Positions 25,775 through 33,951 of a DNA stretch of 64,000 nucleotides are shown in pieces. Source of the stretch: Acidimicrobiia bacterium. GTDB taxonomy: Bacteria > Actinomycetota > Acidimicrobiia > IMCC26256 > PALSA-555. The notes beneath the pieces were generated by a model that searched no databases, was not told where the DNA came from, and saw only the letters and a list, made by a program, of their open reading frames with translations. The stretch spans positions 114,630 through 178,629 of the forward strand of contig JBBECS010000003.1 in NCBI GenBank assembly GCA_040881685.1. Reading direction: 5' to 3'. Position numbers and translations under genes: made by a program. Within the stretch, counting starts at the first letter, position 1. Each line of letters starts with the position of its first letter.

Positions 25775-27217
25775 CTAGTACCGGTAGTGCTCCGGCTTGT
25801 ACGGGCCGTCGACCGGGATGCCGAGGTACGACGCCTGCTCTTCGGTCAGCTGCGTCAGCTTCACGCCGAGCTTGTCGAGGTGCAGGCGCGCGACCTCTTC
25901 ATCGAGATGCTTCGGCAGCGTGTACACCTTTCGCTCGTAGAAGTCGCGGTGCGTGAACAGCTCGACCTGTGCGATCACCTGGTTCGTGAAGCTGTTCGAC
26001 ATCACGAAGCTCGGGTGGCCCGTCGCACACCCGAGGTTCAGCAGCCGACCCTCAGCCAACACGATGATCGAATGGCCATCGGCGAACAACCACTCGTCGA
26101 CCTGGGGCTTGATGTTGACGCGCTTGACTCCGGAGAACGCGGCGAGCCCGGCCATGTCGATCTCGTTGTCAAAATGCCCGATGTTGCCCACGATCGCGTT
26201 GTGTTTCATCCGCGCCATGTCGTCGGCGGTGATGATGTTCGTGTTGCCGGTGGCCGTGATGAAGAGGTCGGCGGTGTCCACGATGTCTTCGAGGGTGAGC
26301 ACCTGGTAACCCTCCATCGCGGCCTGGAGCGCGCAGATGGGGTCGATCTCGGTGATCACGACGCGCGCGCCTTGCCCTTTGAGCGACTGCGCGCACCCCT
26401 TGCCGACATCGCCGTAACCGCAGACGACGGCGACCTTCCCGGCCAACATCACGTCGGTGGCGCGGCAGATCCCGTCGACGAGCGAGTGCCTGCAGCCGTA
26501 CAGGTTGTCGAACTTCGACTTCGTGACGGAGTCGTTGACGTTGATGGCAGGGAAGAGGAGCGTGCCCGCCTCGTGCATCTGATACAGGCGGTGCACACCG
26601 GTGGTGGTCTCCTCGGTCACACCTTGAATCCCCGCGGCGATGCGGTGCCACACGCGGTTGTCGTCGCCTTGGATGCGCGCCAGAACGCCGAGGATCACCT
26701 TCCACTCCTCGCTGTCACCCTCGGCGGCGGCCGGAACTGCACCGGCGCGCTCAAACTCGACGCCCTTGTGTACCGCGAGCGTGGCGTCGCCACCGTCGTC
26801 GAGGATCATGTTGGGGCCGCCACCGTCGGGCCAGCGCAGGACCTGCTCGGTGCACCACCAGTACTCCTCGAGCGTCTCGCCCTTCCACGCGAACACCGGC
26901 ACACCGCTGGCCGCGATGGCCGCGGCGGCGTGGTCCTGGGTCGAGAAGATGTTGCACGACGCCCAGCGCACCTGCGCGCCGAGGGCAACCAGCGTCTCGA
27001 TCAGCACCGCGGTCTGCACGGTCATGTGCAGCGAGCCGGTGATGCGCGCGCCCGCGAGTGGTTGCGTCGGGCCGTGGCGCTCCCGCATGGCCATGAGCCC
27101 GGGCATCTCGTGCTCGGCGAGCTCGATCTCCTTGCGGCCGAACTCAGCTAGCGAGAGGTCAGCGACCTTGAAGTCGGGTCGGTCGGTCGGTGTGGTGGAT
27201 TCGACGGTCGTGGTCAT
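25775..27217 (-). CDS. ahcY: Adenosylhomocysteinase (SAH hydrolase)
   Basis: 480 residues. Substrate-site segments [16 protein letters not shown] and [18 protein letters not shown] Rossmann motif [14 protein letters not shown], and C-terminal KPEHYRY, all standard. Catalyses reversible hydrolysis of S-adenosylhomocysteine to adenosine and homocysteine, keeping methyltransferases uninhibited. The start [16 protein letters not shown] has GGGGAG seven bases upstream; the extended frame to 27244 is unsupported. The 104-base leader contains several hairpins and an alternative pairing over the Shine-Dalgarno. Confidence 0.96.
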   Translation of the reverse strand: MTTTVESTTPTDRPDFKVADLSLAEFGRKEIELAEHEMPGLMAMRERHGPTQPLAGARITGSLHMTVQTAVLIETLVALGAQVRWASCNIFSTQDHAAAAIAASGVPVFAWKGETLEEYWWCTEQVLRWPDGGGPNMILDDGGDATLAVHKGVEFERAGAVPAAAEGDSEEWKVILGVLARIQGDDNRVWHRIAAGIQGVTEETTTGVHRLYQMHEAGTLLFPAINVNDSVTKSKFDNLYGCRHSLVDGICRATDVMLAGKVAVVCGYGDVGKGCAQSLKGQGARVVITEIDPICALQAAMEGYQVLTLEDIVDTADLFITATGNTNIITADDMARMKHNAIVGNIGHFDNEIDMAGLAAFSGVKRVNIKPQVDEWLFADGHSIIVLAEGRLLNLGCATGHPSFVMSNSFTNQVIAQVELFTHRDFYERKVYTLPKHLDEEVARLHLDKLGVKLTQLTEEQASYLGIPVDGPYKPEHYRY

Positions 27218-27321
27218 CGGTGGACTCCCCTGTCGGCGCGCCAAAGCGCGCGAATTGGACTCACTGGGAGTCGGCCCGGATCACCGGATGACAGCTCGCA
27301 ACGAGCCCGACGGTTCAGATG
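27218..27321 (-). promoter_or_regulatory. Structured ahcY leader (candidate cis-regulatory RNA)
   Basis: The mRNA strand carries in order: GCTCG-TTG-CGAGC; CCGG-TGAT-CCGG; GACTC-CCAGT-GAGTC (27258-27272); GCGCGC-TTTG-GCGCGC (27236-27251); then the Shine-Dalgarno GGGGAGTCC (27222-27230). The first arm of the third hairpin, read as GACTCCC (27266-27272), is also complementary to GGGAGTC of the Shine-Dalgarno, so two exclusive structures are possible. It does not match the SAH or SAM riboswitch consensus sequences I know. Confidence 0.35.
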
Positions 27322-28377
27322 TTACTGCGCCGGGCTCGAGAGCGCAGACTTGAGCTGGGCGATCGCGTCGATCGGGCCGGGGTCGACGTCGTTGTCGAGC
27401 GCGAGGTAGCAGCTCGTCCAGTCGCCGAGGTACGCGAGGTCGAGCAGCTGGGCGAGGCGGCTCTGCCCGATGCCCTCGACCTCGAGCACCTGCACGAACG
27501 CCTCCTCGATGATCTCCTGCGTCAAGCGCATGCGGGCCTCGAGCCGCTCGTGCTCCATCCCGTGCCGCAACGACACGAGCGTGAGGATCTGTCGGGTCAC
27601 GTCACCGTGCTGGCCCCACGCGCAGATCTCGTTGTGGTCGAGCTCGGGGTACGCGTTCCAGAACGCGGGAGCCTTGGCGTTCTCGTTGATCGACTGCTTC
27701 CATCGCATCGCGGCGACGGCCCCGAGCCCGCCGGTGCCGTGGATGACCGGGATCGTGCGGCCGATGCGGCGGGCAAGCTCACGCGCCGGGTTGGCGGGCG
27801 CAGCCACGTCAGGCTTGCACTGCTCGCGACGACGGGCGAGCTGTCGCTGCGCCTGGGTCATTGCCACGTGGGCCTCGGGAAGCATTCCCATGCGGAACAT
27901 CACCACGAGCACCGGCGCGACCATTGCGCACAATGCAAAGCGCGGCCCAGGGATTCCAGGCGTGCATGGAATGTGCAGCGCACCGCGCTCCTCAGCCAAC
28001 CGCGCCAGCGCGCCGTCACCCGTGACGACGATCAAGCTCGCGCCAGCGTCGAGCGCGCCGCGCGCCATCTCGACGGTCTCTTCTGTTTCACCGGAGTACG
28101 ACACCGCGAATGCGAGGGTGCGTGGACCGACGAACCCCGGCGTTCGATATTGCTTGAGCACGACGACCGGTACGGGCAGCGTTCCGGTTCCGACCACCTG
28201 GACAAGATCGCCGACGATGCCGGATCCACCCATCCCCATGATGACGACGTTGTCGAAGTCTTCTGGTGCCGGCAACGTCATGCGATCGACGAGCATCCCC
28301 GCCGCTTCGTGCGCCGCGGCAAGCTGCTCCGGCATCGCCGCGAGCGCATCGAGCACTCCCAGGCTGTCAGTTGCCAT
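27322..28377 (-). CDS. SIS-domain sugar-phosphate isomerase (bifunctional PGI/PMI-like)
   Basis: 351 residues. SIS segments NVVIMGMGGSGIVGDL and LAFAVSYSGETEETVEM, the Ser-Gly-Glu-Thr-Glu motif of bifunctional phosphoglucose/phosphomannose isomerases, then RWKQSINENAKAPAFWNAYPELDHNEI, the PGI/PMI C-terminal catalytic region. Probably interconverts fructose-6-P with glucose-6-P and/or mannose-6-P, supplying GDP-mannose together with manB and manC. Equivalent to mycobacterial Rv3256c by position and domain. Its ATG lies at the end of IE-5, which supplies GAGGGAG as Shine-Dalgarno. Confidence 0.82.
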   Translation of the reverse strand: MATDSLGVLDALAAMPEQLAAAHEAAGMLVDRMTLPAPEDFDNVVIMGMGGSGIVGDLVQVVGTGTLPVPVVVLKQYRTPGFVGPRTLAFAVSYSGETEETVEMARGALDAGASLIVVTGDGALARLAEERGALHIPCTPGIPGPRFALCAMVAPVLVVMFRMGMLPEAHVAMTQAQRQLARRREQCKPDVAAPANPARELARRIGRTIPVIHGTGGLGAVAAMRWKQSINENAKAPAFWNAYPELDHNEICAWGQHGDVTRQILTLVSLRHGMEHERLEARMRLTQEIIEEAFVQVLEVEGIGQSRLAQLLDLAYLGDWTSCYLALDNDVDPGPIDAIAQLKSALSSPAQ

Positions 28378-28504
28378 TGGCTCGCTCCCTCGGTGGCGGG
28401 AACCACACATCGGGTCGATTCCGCAGGCTCCGTCTCCCGAGGCGCCGAGGGGCAAAGCCCCTCGTCACCGCCACCGCCCTGCGGGACGTTCGCTCGCGAG
28501 CCAC
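28367..28504 (-). CDS. Candidate small ORF bridging the UPF0434 and isomerase genes (in IE-5)
   Basis: 45 codons. GTG starts three bases after the UPF0434 stop (TAG AGA GTG) and the TGA lies eight bases inside the isomerase gene. The product is very basic: MARERTSRRAVAV, GFAPRRLGRRSLR, WFPPPRERA. The piece RRSLRxRPxxWFP recurs in the open frame of IE-12. It may be a translated coupling peptide and not a functional protein. Confidence 0.3.
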   Translation of the reverse strand: MARERTSRRAVAVTRGFAPRRLGRRSLRNRPDVWFPPPRERANGN

Positions 28505-28507
28505 TCT
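28378..28507 (-). repeat. Intergenic element IE-5
   Basis: Minus orientation. TTT-loop hairpin with a seven-pair stem GAGGGGC-TTT-GCCCCTC (28447-28463), the 25-base core box (28413-28437, containing GCCTGCGGAATCGACC), a TTCCCG-loop hairpin with GTGG/CCAC arms (28393-28406), then GAGGGAGCGAG before the isomerase ATG. It fills the whole gap between two genes. Confidence 0.78.
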
Positions 28508-28744
28508 CTATCCCTCGAAGGTGGGCTTCACGCCGTCGGCTTCGGCCTTCGCCATGAGCCGCGTGTGCTCGGTGTCGTCGACCGCTTCGGCTTCGTCGAT
28601 GAGCATGATCGGGATGTCGTCACGCACGGCGTATCGCCGCTTCAAGCGGGGGTTGTACAGGGCGGACTCGTCCTCGAAGTAGAGCAACGGGCCCTTGTCT
28701 TCCGGACAAGCGAGGATCTCCAACAGCTTCGCGTCAAGTGCCAT
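28508..28744 (-). CDS. UPF0434/Trm112-like small protein
   Basis: 78 residues: ALDAKLLEILACPEDKGPL near the N-terminus and RLKRRYAVRDDIPIML at the C-terminal half, matching YcaR/UPF0434. Only one Cys of the usual zinc pair is present (ACPEDKG has no second Cys), so metal binding is doubtful. The family may act as an activator of methyltransferases. It lies between manB and the isomerase gene in one minus-strand unit. Confidence 0.8.
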   Translation of the reverse strand: MALDAKLLEILACPEDKGPLLYFEDESALYNPRLKRRYAVRDDIPIMLIDEAEAVDDTEHTRLMAKAEADGVKPTFEG

Positions 28745-28871
28745 GGGGGTGAGTCTGCCATCTTCCCCTCATTCGACCGCGCGGCGTTCGAGCGAAAGCG
28801 AGTGAGCTCGCAGCCGCTGGCGAGCGGCCGCGGCGGCGGGTATCCCGCCGTCGCAGCGAGCGCGGCCAGGG
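28745..28871. repeat. Intergenic element IE-6 (divergent member)
   Basis: Seven-pair hairpin CGGCGGG-TAT-CCCGCCG (28834-28850) with the same TAT loop as IE-9 but a different stem, and GCCGCT-GGCG-AGCGGC (28813-28828). On the minus strand a GAGGGGAAG box lies about 20 bases before the UPF0434 ATG. The core box is absent. Family membership rests on the loop and on position. Confidence 0.45.
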
Positions 28872-30236
28872 TCAGGTCTCGCCGCCGACGAGGGCGAGGA
28901 CCTCGGCGGTGTGGGCCTCGCACTCGAGCGCGTTGGCGGCTTCGAGGTTGAGGCGGATGAGCGGTTCGGTGTTGCTCGGGCGGAGGTTGAACCACCAATC
29001 GTCGAGCTCCACCGTCAGCCCGTCGAGCCGGTCCTGCTGCTCGTTCGAGTATTCAGCGGCAACTGACTCGATCACGGCTGCGGGATCGTCGACACGACGA
29101 TTGATCTCACCGGACGCCACGTAGCGCTCGAAGGGCTGGCGGAGAACCGACAGCGGCTCCTCGGTCTTCGAGAGCGCTTCGAGCACGACGAGCGCGGCGA
29201 TGAGCCCGGAATCGGCGCGGAAGTTGTCTCGGAAGTAGTAGTGCCCCGAGTGCTCGCCTCCGAAGATCGCGCCGGTCTCGGCCATCACCTGCTTGATGTA
29301 CGAGTGCCCGACGCGCGTGCGCACCGGCGTGCCGCCGAGCTCACGGACGACCTCCGGCACCGTCTTCGAGCAGATGAGGTTGTGCACGACCGTACGGTCG
29401 GCCGCCGGCGCATCGGCCGCAACCCGGCGAAGGATGGAGCTCGCGACGATCGCGGTCGTGAGCGAGCCCGACACCGGCTGGGCGCGGTCGTCGACCAGGA
29501 ACACCCGATCAGCATCGCCGTCGAAGGCAAGTCCCACATCTGCGTCCTTGTCGACGACGGTGCGCTGGAGGTCTTTGAGGTTCTCGGGTTGGATCGGGTC
29601 GGCCGGGTGGTTCGGGAACGTGCCGTCGAGCTCACCGAACAGCATCGTCAGGTCGAACGGGAGCCCTTCGAGCGCGGCGGGCACGACCAGCCCACCGATG
29701 CCGTTCGCCGTGTCGGCCACGACCTTGAGCGGGCGGAGCGCGTCGACATCGACGAACGAGCGCACGTGGTCGACGAACGCCGGCAGCAGGTCGAGCTGCT
29801 CGTACCGGCCAGACTCCTCGGCCCGTTCGACCAGCTCGGCCACGACCGCCGCCTTGATCTGCGCCAGCCCGGTCTCCACCCCCACCGGGGCCGCACCGGC
29901 GCGGCACAGCTTGATGCCGTTGTACTGCGCAGGGTTGTGACTTGCGGTGAACATCGCCCCTGGCGCGTCGAGGTGGCCGGACGCGAAGTAGATGAGGTCG
30001 GTGGACGCGAGCCCGAGATCCACGACATCGGCCCCCGCCAACATCGCACCCTCGGTGAAAGCCGCGACCAGGGGCACGGACGACGGCCGCGCGTCGCGAC
30101 CCACGAGCACGCGTGCCGCTCCCGTGAACCCGACGAACGCGTTGCCCACGCGCAGCGCGACCCCATCGTCGATCTGGTCGGGATACACGCCGCGGATGTC
30201 GTACGCCTTGAAGATGGCGTCGAGGTCTGCGCTCAT
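28872..30236 (-). CDS. manB: Phosphomannomutase/phosphoglucomutase
   Basis: 454 residues. IFKAYDIRGVYPDQID at the start, phospho-Ser loop in GAMFTASHNPAQYNG, metal loop AFDGDADRVF, sugar-binding GGEHSGHYYF and phosphate-binding RPSNTEPLIRL: all four signature loops are present. Converts mannose-6-P to mannose-1-P, the substrate of the guanylyltransferase at 45.3 kb. The ATG overlaps the stop of the large membrane protein gene (ATGA). Mycobacterial counterpart: Rv3257c. Confidence 0.93.
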   Translation of the reverse strand: MSADLDAIFKAYDIRGVYPDQIDDGVALRVGNAFVGFTGAARVLVGRDARPSSVPLVAAFTEGAMLAGADVVDLGLASTDLIYFASGHLDAPGAMFTASHNPAQYNGIKLCRAGAAPVGVETGLAQIKAAVVAELVERAEESGRYEQLDLLPAFVDHVRSFVDVDALRPLKVVADTANGIGGLVVPAALEGLPFDLTMLFGELDGTFPNHPADPIQPENLKDLQRTVVDKDADVGLAFDGDADRVFLVDDRAQPVSGSLTTAIVASSILRRVAADAPAADRTVVHNLICSKTVPEVVRELGGTPVRTRVGHSYIKQVMAETGAIFGGEHSGHYYFRDNFRADSGLIAALVVLEALSKTEEPLSVLRQPFERYVASGEINRRVDDPAAVIESVAAEYSNEQQDRLDGLTVELDDWWFNLRPSNTEPLIRLNLEAANALECEAHTAEVLALVGGET

Positions 30237-32773
30237 GCGGTCGATGATCCCAGACTCTTGGTCGCGTTCGCTCGACGCCGCCACCACGGGCCGAACGCGA
30301 GGACCGAGAGGCCCGCAACACCCGCAAGCGTTCCGAGCCGCCCGAGCCACTCCGCGCCCGTCGTCCCGTAGTGGAGCGTGACGTCACGTTCGGTCGGGAC
30401 CACGACCATGAAGTTGGGTGTCGCGCGGTATGGGCCGCGCGCTCCGTCGACCTCCCAGTTCGGGAAATACGAGGTCTTCACGTACACCGGCACGCCGGGG
30501 CGCGACACGTGAAAGCTGATCGAGTCGTCGGTGGCGCGGATCTTCGTGACCTGCGTCTGCGGAAGGCGCCGCTTGTCGAGGTTGCGAGCGCGCCTGGGAC
30601 CCGCGTGCTGCCACGAGGTCGGACCTTCGTCCACGAGTGGGCGATCGAGCGCCCTGGGCGAGTCGAACCATGGCACCGCGATGCAGTCCTGCCATTCATG
30701 GCTCTCAACCGGAATCGCCTTGCCGTTCGCATCGACCTTTCCCAGCAGCTTTCCAACCCGCAGCTTGCACGCATGGTCCTCGCGCTTCGAGAGCGCGTCC
30801 ACCACGACCGGCTGGAATTCGAGCGCCTCGACGAGCTCCGAGCTCCGCACCCGGTAGATGCTCCAGCCGAGCGGAGGCTTGTTGTCGGTATCGGGGGAAG
30901 TCGCCACGAGTCGTAGCCGCTCGTCAGCATCGGCGGCCGCTTTCGACTCGGCCGAGTGCGTGACGAAGTAGCGGACCCCTAACAGCTGGAGCCAGCGAAC
31001 GCCGAGCGAGAATTCTGTCGAGTCGCGGTATGGCAGACCTCGAACCGCGTTGGACGCGTTGCCGGGCGCGGCAAGCGTGGCGACCGTCATGAAGTGGTAC
31101 GGCGTCGTCGCTGACGCCTCGTAGTACACGCCCTCCATCGACCCGATGCGCCCGTCGGTCCAATACGGCAGCAGCATCAAGGCCAGCGGAGATCCGTACT
31201 CGTTGAGCTGCGTGTTTCCCTCCCAGGTGGCTCGCCCAGGCGGGAGGCTGTCGAGCGCGTCGATGAGGGACCGGTACTCCGGGTACGCCTTCGGGATCGT
31301 CTTGCCGCCGCCAGTCGTGTCCTCGTAGCCCAGGTAGTTCCAGTTGATCCAACCGGTGAGGAACCCGTCGGTTCGGTTCTTCTCCTGGTTCACATCGACC
31401 AACACGCCGATGGCGATGATCGGGGTGAGCAACGCGATCGTCACGGCACGAAGGAGCTTCGGCGACGTCACGGTCCCCCACTCGAGGGCGAACTTTCGCG
31501 CGAGCCATCCGGCGCCGCGGATCAGCTCGGACACGCCGAGGCCCATGAGCAGGAACACCGACACGTACCAGAAGGGCAGGAGCCGGAGGTTCCACACGGT
31601 GGTGGTCTGCACGTCTTCCCAGAACCGGAAGAGGACAGCACTGACGAGCGCCAGGAAGAGCAGCGCTCCCACGGTCTGCGCGTGTCGACCGCGGCGCACG
31701 ACAGCGCCCGCGATCGCGATGCCGGTGAGGGTCAAGGCGCCCCACTCCCAGGGCATCCAGCCACCGACGAACTCCCACGGCAGCGCGGCGCCCTCGTCCA
31801 CGCCCGTCAGTGACGGCGGGAAGAGGTAGCGCTCCGGATCGAGGTTCTGGTGGTCCTTGCACGTCGGGACGCCGGGCTTGTTGGCCTTCTCGGAGCAGGC
31901 GATCGCGTCGTAGCGCATGTCGGTCGTGTAACCCAGGGTCGCGACGAGGGGCAGCGCCCAGACCGCGCTCAGAAGGGCACCGACCGCGCCGATGGCCAGC
32001 GCTCGGCGCAGGTTGAACCACGGGCGATACGCAAGCCACACCGCAAACGCACCGACCGCGGCGAAGATCGCCACGATGAGGTGGCTCGTCACCGTGGCCG
32101 CGAGGAGAACGGCAGGAACCCATCGGAGCCGCCCGGTGCGAAGCGTGTACGCGAACATGCCCATGAAGGCGAGCGCGAGTGCCAGGGCGATCGTGAACGA
32201 GAACTCGCCGGCCAGGTTGCTCGCGAGCGTTCCCCCCGCGATGCGCTGGTTGAACGCGAGCGTCTCATCGCTCCCTGTGAAGAAGAGCCACGCGGTCGCG
32301 GCAACTGCGAAGCCGGCGGGCGCAGGATTCGGCGCGCGAATCCCGCGCCCGAAGACGTACGCGCCGAACGGAAGGAGGACCGGTCCGAGCGCGGTGATGA
32401 GCTTGAACGCGACGTTGTACGGCAGGACGACGTCGAGGACGATGATCAGCAGCGCCGGAAACGGGAAGTAGAACTGGCCGGCCGGGAACCCGGCATAGAA
32501 ATCGGGGCTCCACCCGGCAAGCCGCCACGGCAACAGGTGGTCACGCAGGTAGGCCGGCCACCACACGTGCGCGGCGGTGTCGCCCCCCGACGGTGTCGTG
32601 TTGCGGAACAGCAGGTGCGGCTCCAGTTGCACGAAGACGAAGGCGCAGCACGCCGACAGGACGAGAAGGCCGACCCAGAGGTCGACCCGGTGGATCCACT
32701 CGGGTATCGGCCGGGACGGCGGGGGTGGCGGTGGAACGTCGGCCGTCGCCTCCCGCTCTGCCACGGCCGTCAT
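30233..32773 (-). CDS. Large multi-spanning membrane protein (GT-C-like, PTPS-related family)
   Basis: 846 residues. About 11 membrane segments in the first 480 residues, then a soluble domain of about 330 residues and a last membrane segment. The first outer loop has SGGDTAAHVWWPAYLRDH, with Asp in the position expected for a GT-C catalytic or metal site, and FYAGFPAGQFYFPFP. This matches the 6-pyruvoyl-tetrahydropterin-synthase-related membrane family, whose name is historical. Likely a polyprenyl-phosphate-sugar-dependent transferase acting outside the membrane; the acceptor is unknown. It is coupled to manB, fitting a mannose-linked role. Confidence 0.7.
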   Translation of the reverse strand: MTAVAEREATADVPPPPPPSRPIPEWIHRVDLWVGLLVLSACCAFVFVQLEPHLLFRNTTPSGGDTAAHVWWPAYLRDHLLPWRLAGWSPDFYAGFPAGQFYFPFPALLIIVLDVVLPYNVAFKLITALGPVLLPFGAYVFGRGIRAPNPAPAGFAVAATAWLFFTGSDETLAFNQRIAGGTLASNLAGEFSFTIALALALAFMGMFAYTLRTGRLRWVPAVLLAATVTSHLIVAIFAAVGAFAVWLAYRPWFNLRRALAIGAVGALLSAVWALPLVATLGYTTDMRYDAIACSEKANKPGVPTCKDHQNLDPERYLFPPSLTGVDEGAALPWEFVGGWMPWEWGALTLTGIAIAGAVVRRGRHAQTVGALLFLALVSAVLFRFWEDVQTTTVWNLRLLPFWYVSVFLLMGLGVSELIRGAGWLARKFALEWGTVTSPKLLRAVTIALLTPIIAIGVLVDVNQEKNRTDGFLTGWINWNYLGYEDTTGGGKTIPKAYPEYRSLIDALDSLPPGRATWEGNTQLNEYGSPLALMLLPYWTDGRIGSMEGVYYEASATTPYHFMTVATLAAPGNASNAVRGLPYRDSTEFSLGVRWLQLLGVRYFVTHSAESKAAADADERLRLVATSPDTDNKPPLGWSIYRVRSSELVEALEFQPVVVDALSKREDHACKLRVGKLLGKVDANGKAIPVESHEWQDCIAVPWFDSPRALDRPLVDEGPTSWQHAGPRRARNLDKRRLPQTQVTKIRATDDSISFHVSRPGVPVYVKTSYFPNWEVDGARGPYRATPNFMVVVPTERDVTLHYGTTGAEWLGRLGTLAGVAGLSVLAFGPWWRRRANATKSLGSSTA

Positions 32774-32836
32774 GGGGACCAGCCTTGCAGGGCCGACGTG
32801 ACGCGCCGGGGTCGCCCGAGCGCGCTCCCCGCGTCT

Positions 32837-33004
32837 TTACGTGTGGCTGGCGAGCTCGAGCACCCGCGTGAGCGGGATGTGCCCCTCGGCCGACTCCCAG
32901 GTCTGGGACTCGCAACGGCCGCAACGGCGGAACGTGAGCTGGGACCCGCCGACTCGAATGCGGATCTCGATGAGCGCACCCTTCGAGCACGAATCACATT
33001 GCAT
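32837..33004 (-). CDS. Small zinc-ribbon protein
   Basis: 55 residues. Two CxxC pairs (MQCDSCSKG and RRCGRCESQTW) flank a beta-rich stretch IEIRIRVGGSQLTF, a treble-clef-like zinc ribbon. The Shine-Dalgarno GGAGG six bases before the ATG is good. Function unknown; it lies between the CPBP protease and the large membrane protein on the same strand. Confidence 0.72.
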   Translation of the reverse strand: MQCDSCSKGALIEIRIRVGGSQLTFRRCGRCESQTWESAEGHIPLTRVLELASHT

Positions 33005-33094
33005 TTCCGACCTCCCAGTCGTCGCTCGCAGGGACGTATCGGCAGCGGAGGCTCGAAAACTTGAGCCGGTGGAGCATCCCGGATGCAAGGGATC

Positions 33095-33826
33095 TCAAGG
33101 CTCGAGGTCGAACAGCAGGCCGATCGCGGCCAGGAGGTTGAACCCGGCATGGAGGTAGATCGACTGCGAGAGGCTCCTGGTCTCGACCGCCCGCCAGGCC
33201 GAGATCAGGCCGAGCAGGAGCAGGGCCGGGACCGCGAAACCAGAGCCGGGGTCGAGGAGGACGTGGACGACGGCGAAGATCAGCGCCGAGACGAAGATGG
33301 CCCGCTCCGCGGGAAGGCGCCGTTGGAGGCTGCGCAGCAGCGCCCCGCGGAACAGCAGCTCCTCGCCGATCGGCGCGATCAACAGCACCCCGAATGCCAG
33401 GAGCCCTGCTTCGAGGCCGCTGGCTTCGTCGAAGATGCGGACCACATCCTGTGACCGCTCTTCGAGGCCACCGAGCTCGAGGATCGGCTGCACCATCGCC
33501 ACCGAGACGATCGCCAGCCCGAAGCCGGCCGCCAGCCATCCCGAGTCGGCCAGTCGGAGACGCAGACCGAAGTCGGCCGTCAGGCTCCCCCGCCCCTTTC
33601 TCAGCGCGACGAACGCGAGCATCCCGACGGCGGCCCCGGTCTGGAACACGAGCCCGACGAACGTGGCCAACGCCTCGTCGCGAGGTAACAGCTCGCCGTT
33701 GGTGATGAAGGGGGCGAGCGCGAGGGCTGCGGCCACGAGCGACACGAACCACGCAATGGCGGCATCCGAGATCCCCCACCGGGGTGGGGTCGTGCTCGGC
33801 ACCGGGGTCGCGCCCGCGCCGTCCAT
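33095..33826 (-). CDS. CPBP-family intramembrane glutamic protease (CAAX/Abi type)
   Basis: 243 residues, about eight membrane segments. Motif 1 APIGEELLFRGALL, motif 2 with FAVVHVLL and motif 3 YLHAGFNLLA carry the catalytic Glu and His residues of the Abi/CPBP family. Possible roles include prenyl-protein processing and bacteriocin immunity; the substrate is unknown. Leaderless start at MDGAGATP; an ATG four bases earlier is out of frame. Confidence 0.87.
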   Translation of the reverse strand: MDGAGATPVPSTTPPRWGISDAAIAWFVSLVAAALALAPFITNGELLPRDEALATFVGLVFQTGAAVGMLAFVALRKGRGSLTADFGLRLRLADSGWLAAGFGLAIVSVAMVQPILELGGLEERSQDVVRIFDEASGLEAGLLAFGVLLIAPIGEELLFRGALLRSLQRRLPAERAIFVSALIFAVVHVLLDPGSGFAVPALLLLGLISAWRAVETRSLSQSIYLHAGFNLLAAIGLLFDLEP

Positions 33827-33832
33827 GCATTC

Positions 33833-33838
33833 ACGGTA
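33833..33838 (-). promoter_or_regulatory. -10 element (TACCGT), leaderless start of the CPBP gene
   Basis: TACCGT is followed by six bases and the ATG at 33826. Confidence 0.55.
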
Positions 33839-33896
33839 CCGGCGCGCCCGTCGGGTGCCGTGGAATCCCGAGGACACGGGGGCGTAGACGGGGCCG

Positions 33897-33902
33897 TACG
33901 AT
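33897..33902 (+). promoter_or_regulatory. -10 element (TACGAT) for ftsH
   Basis: TACGAT lies 50 bases upstream of the ftsH ATG. The in-frame ATG at 33901 overlaps the hexamer and so would precede the RNA start, which argues for the later ATG. Confidence 0.4.
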
Positions 33903-33951
33903 GGGGAACTCGGATCGGCGCGTACGCCGGTTCGACCCCTCAGGAGCCCCC

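Noticed and set aside
25106..27151. 681-codon plus-strand open frame opposite ahcY and comF
   Set aside because: Antisense shadow of well-conserved genes; GC-rich DNA keeps the opposite frame open. The translation is Arg/His/Val-rich without any domain.
27218..27321. Known SAH riboswitch upstream of ahcY
   Set aside because: The conserved core sequence of the SAH riboswitch, as I remember it, is not visible. Kept only as an unnamed structured leader.
33005..33094. Terminator between the CPBP and zinc-ribbon genes
   Set aside because: A GGCTC...GAGCC hairpin with an eight-base loop exists but there is no T-run and the stem is only five pairs.
33901..33951. Earlier in-frame ATG of ftsH at 33901
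   Set aside because: It overlaps the TACGAT -10, so it would lie before the RNA start; the ATG at 33952 has a better Shine-Dalgarno.
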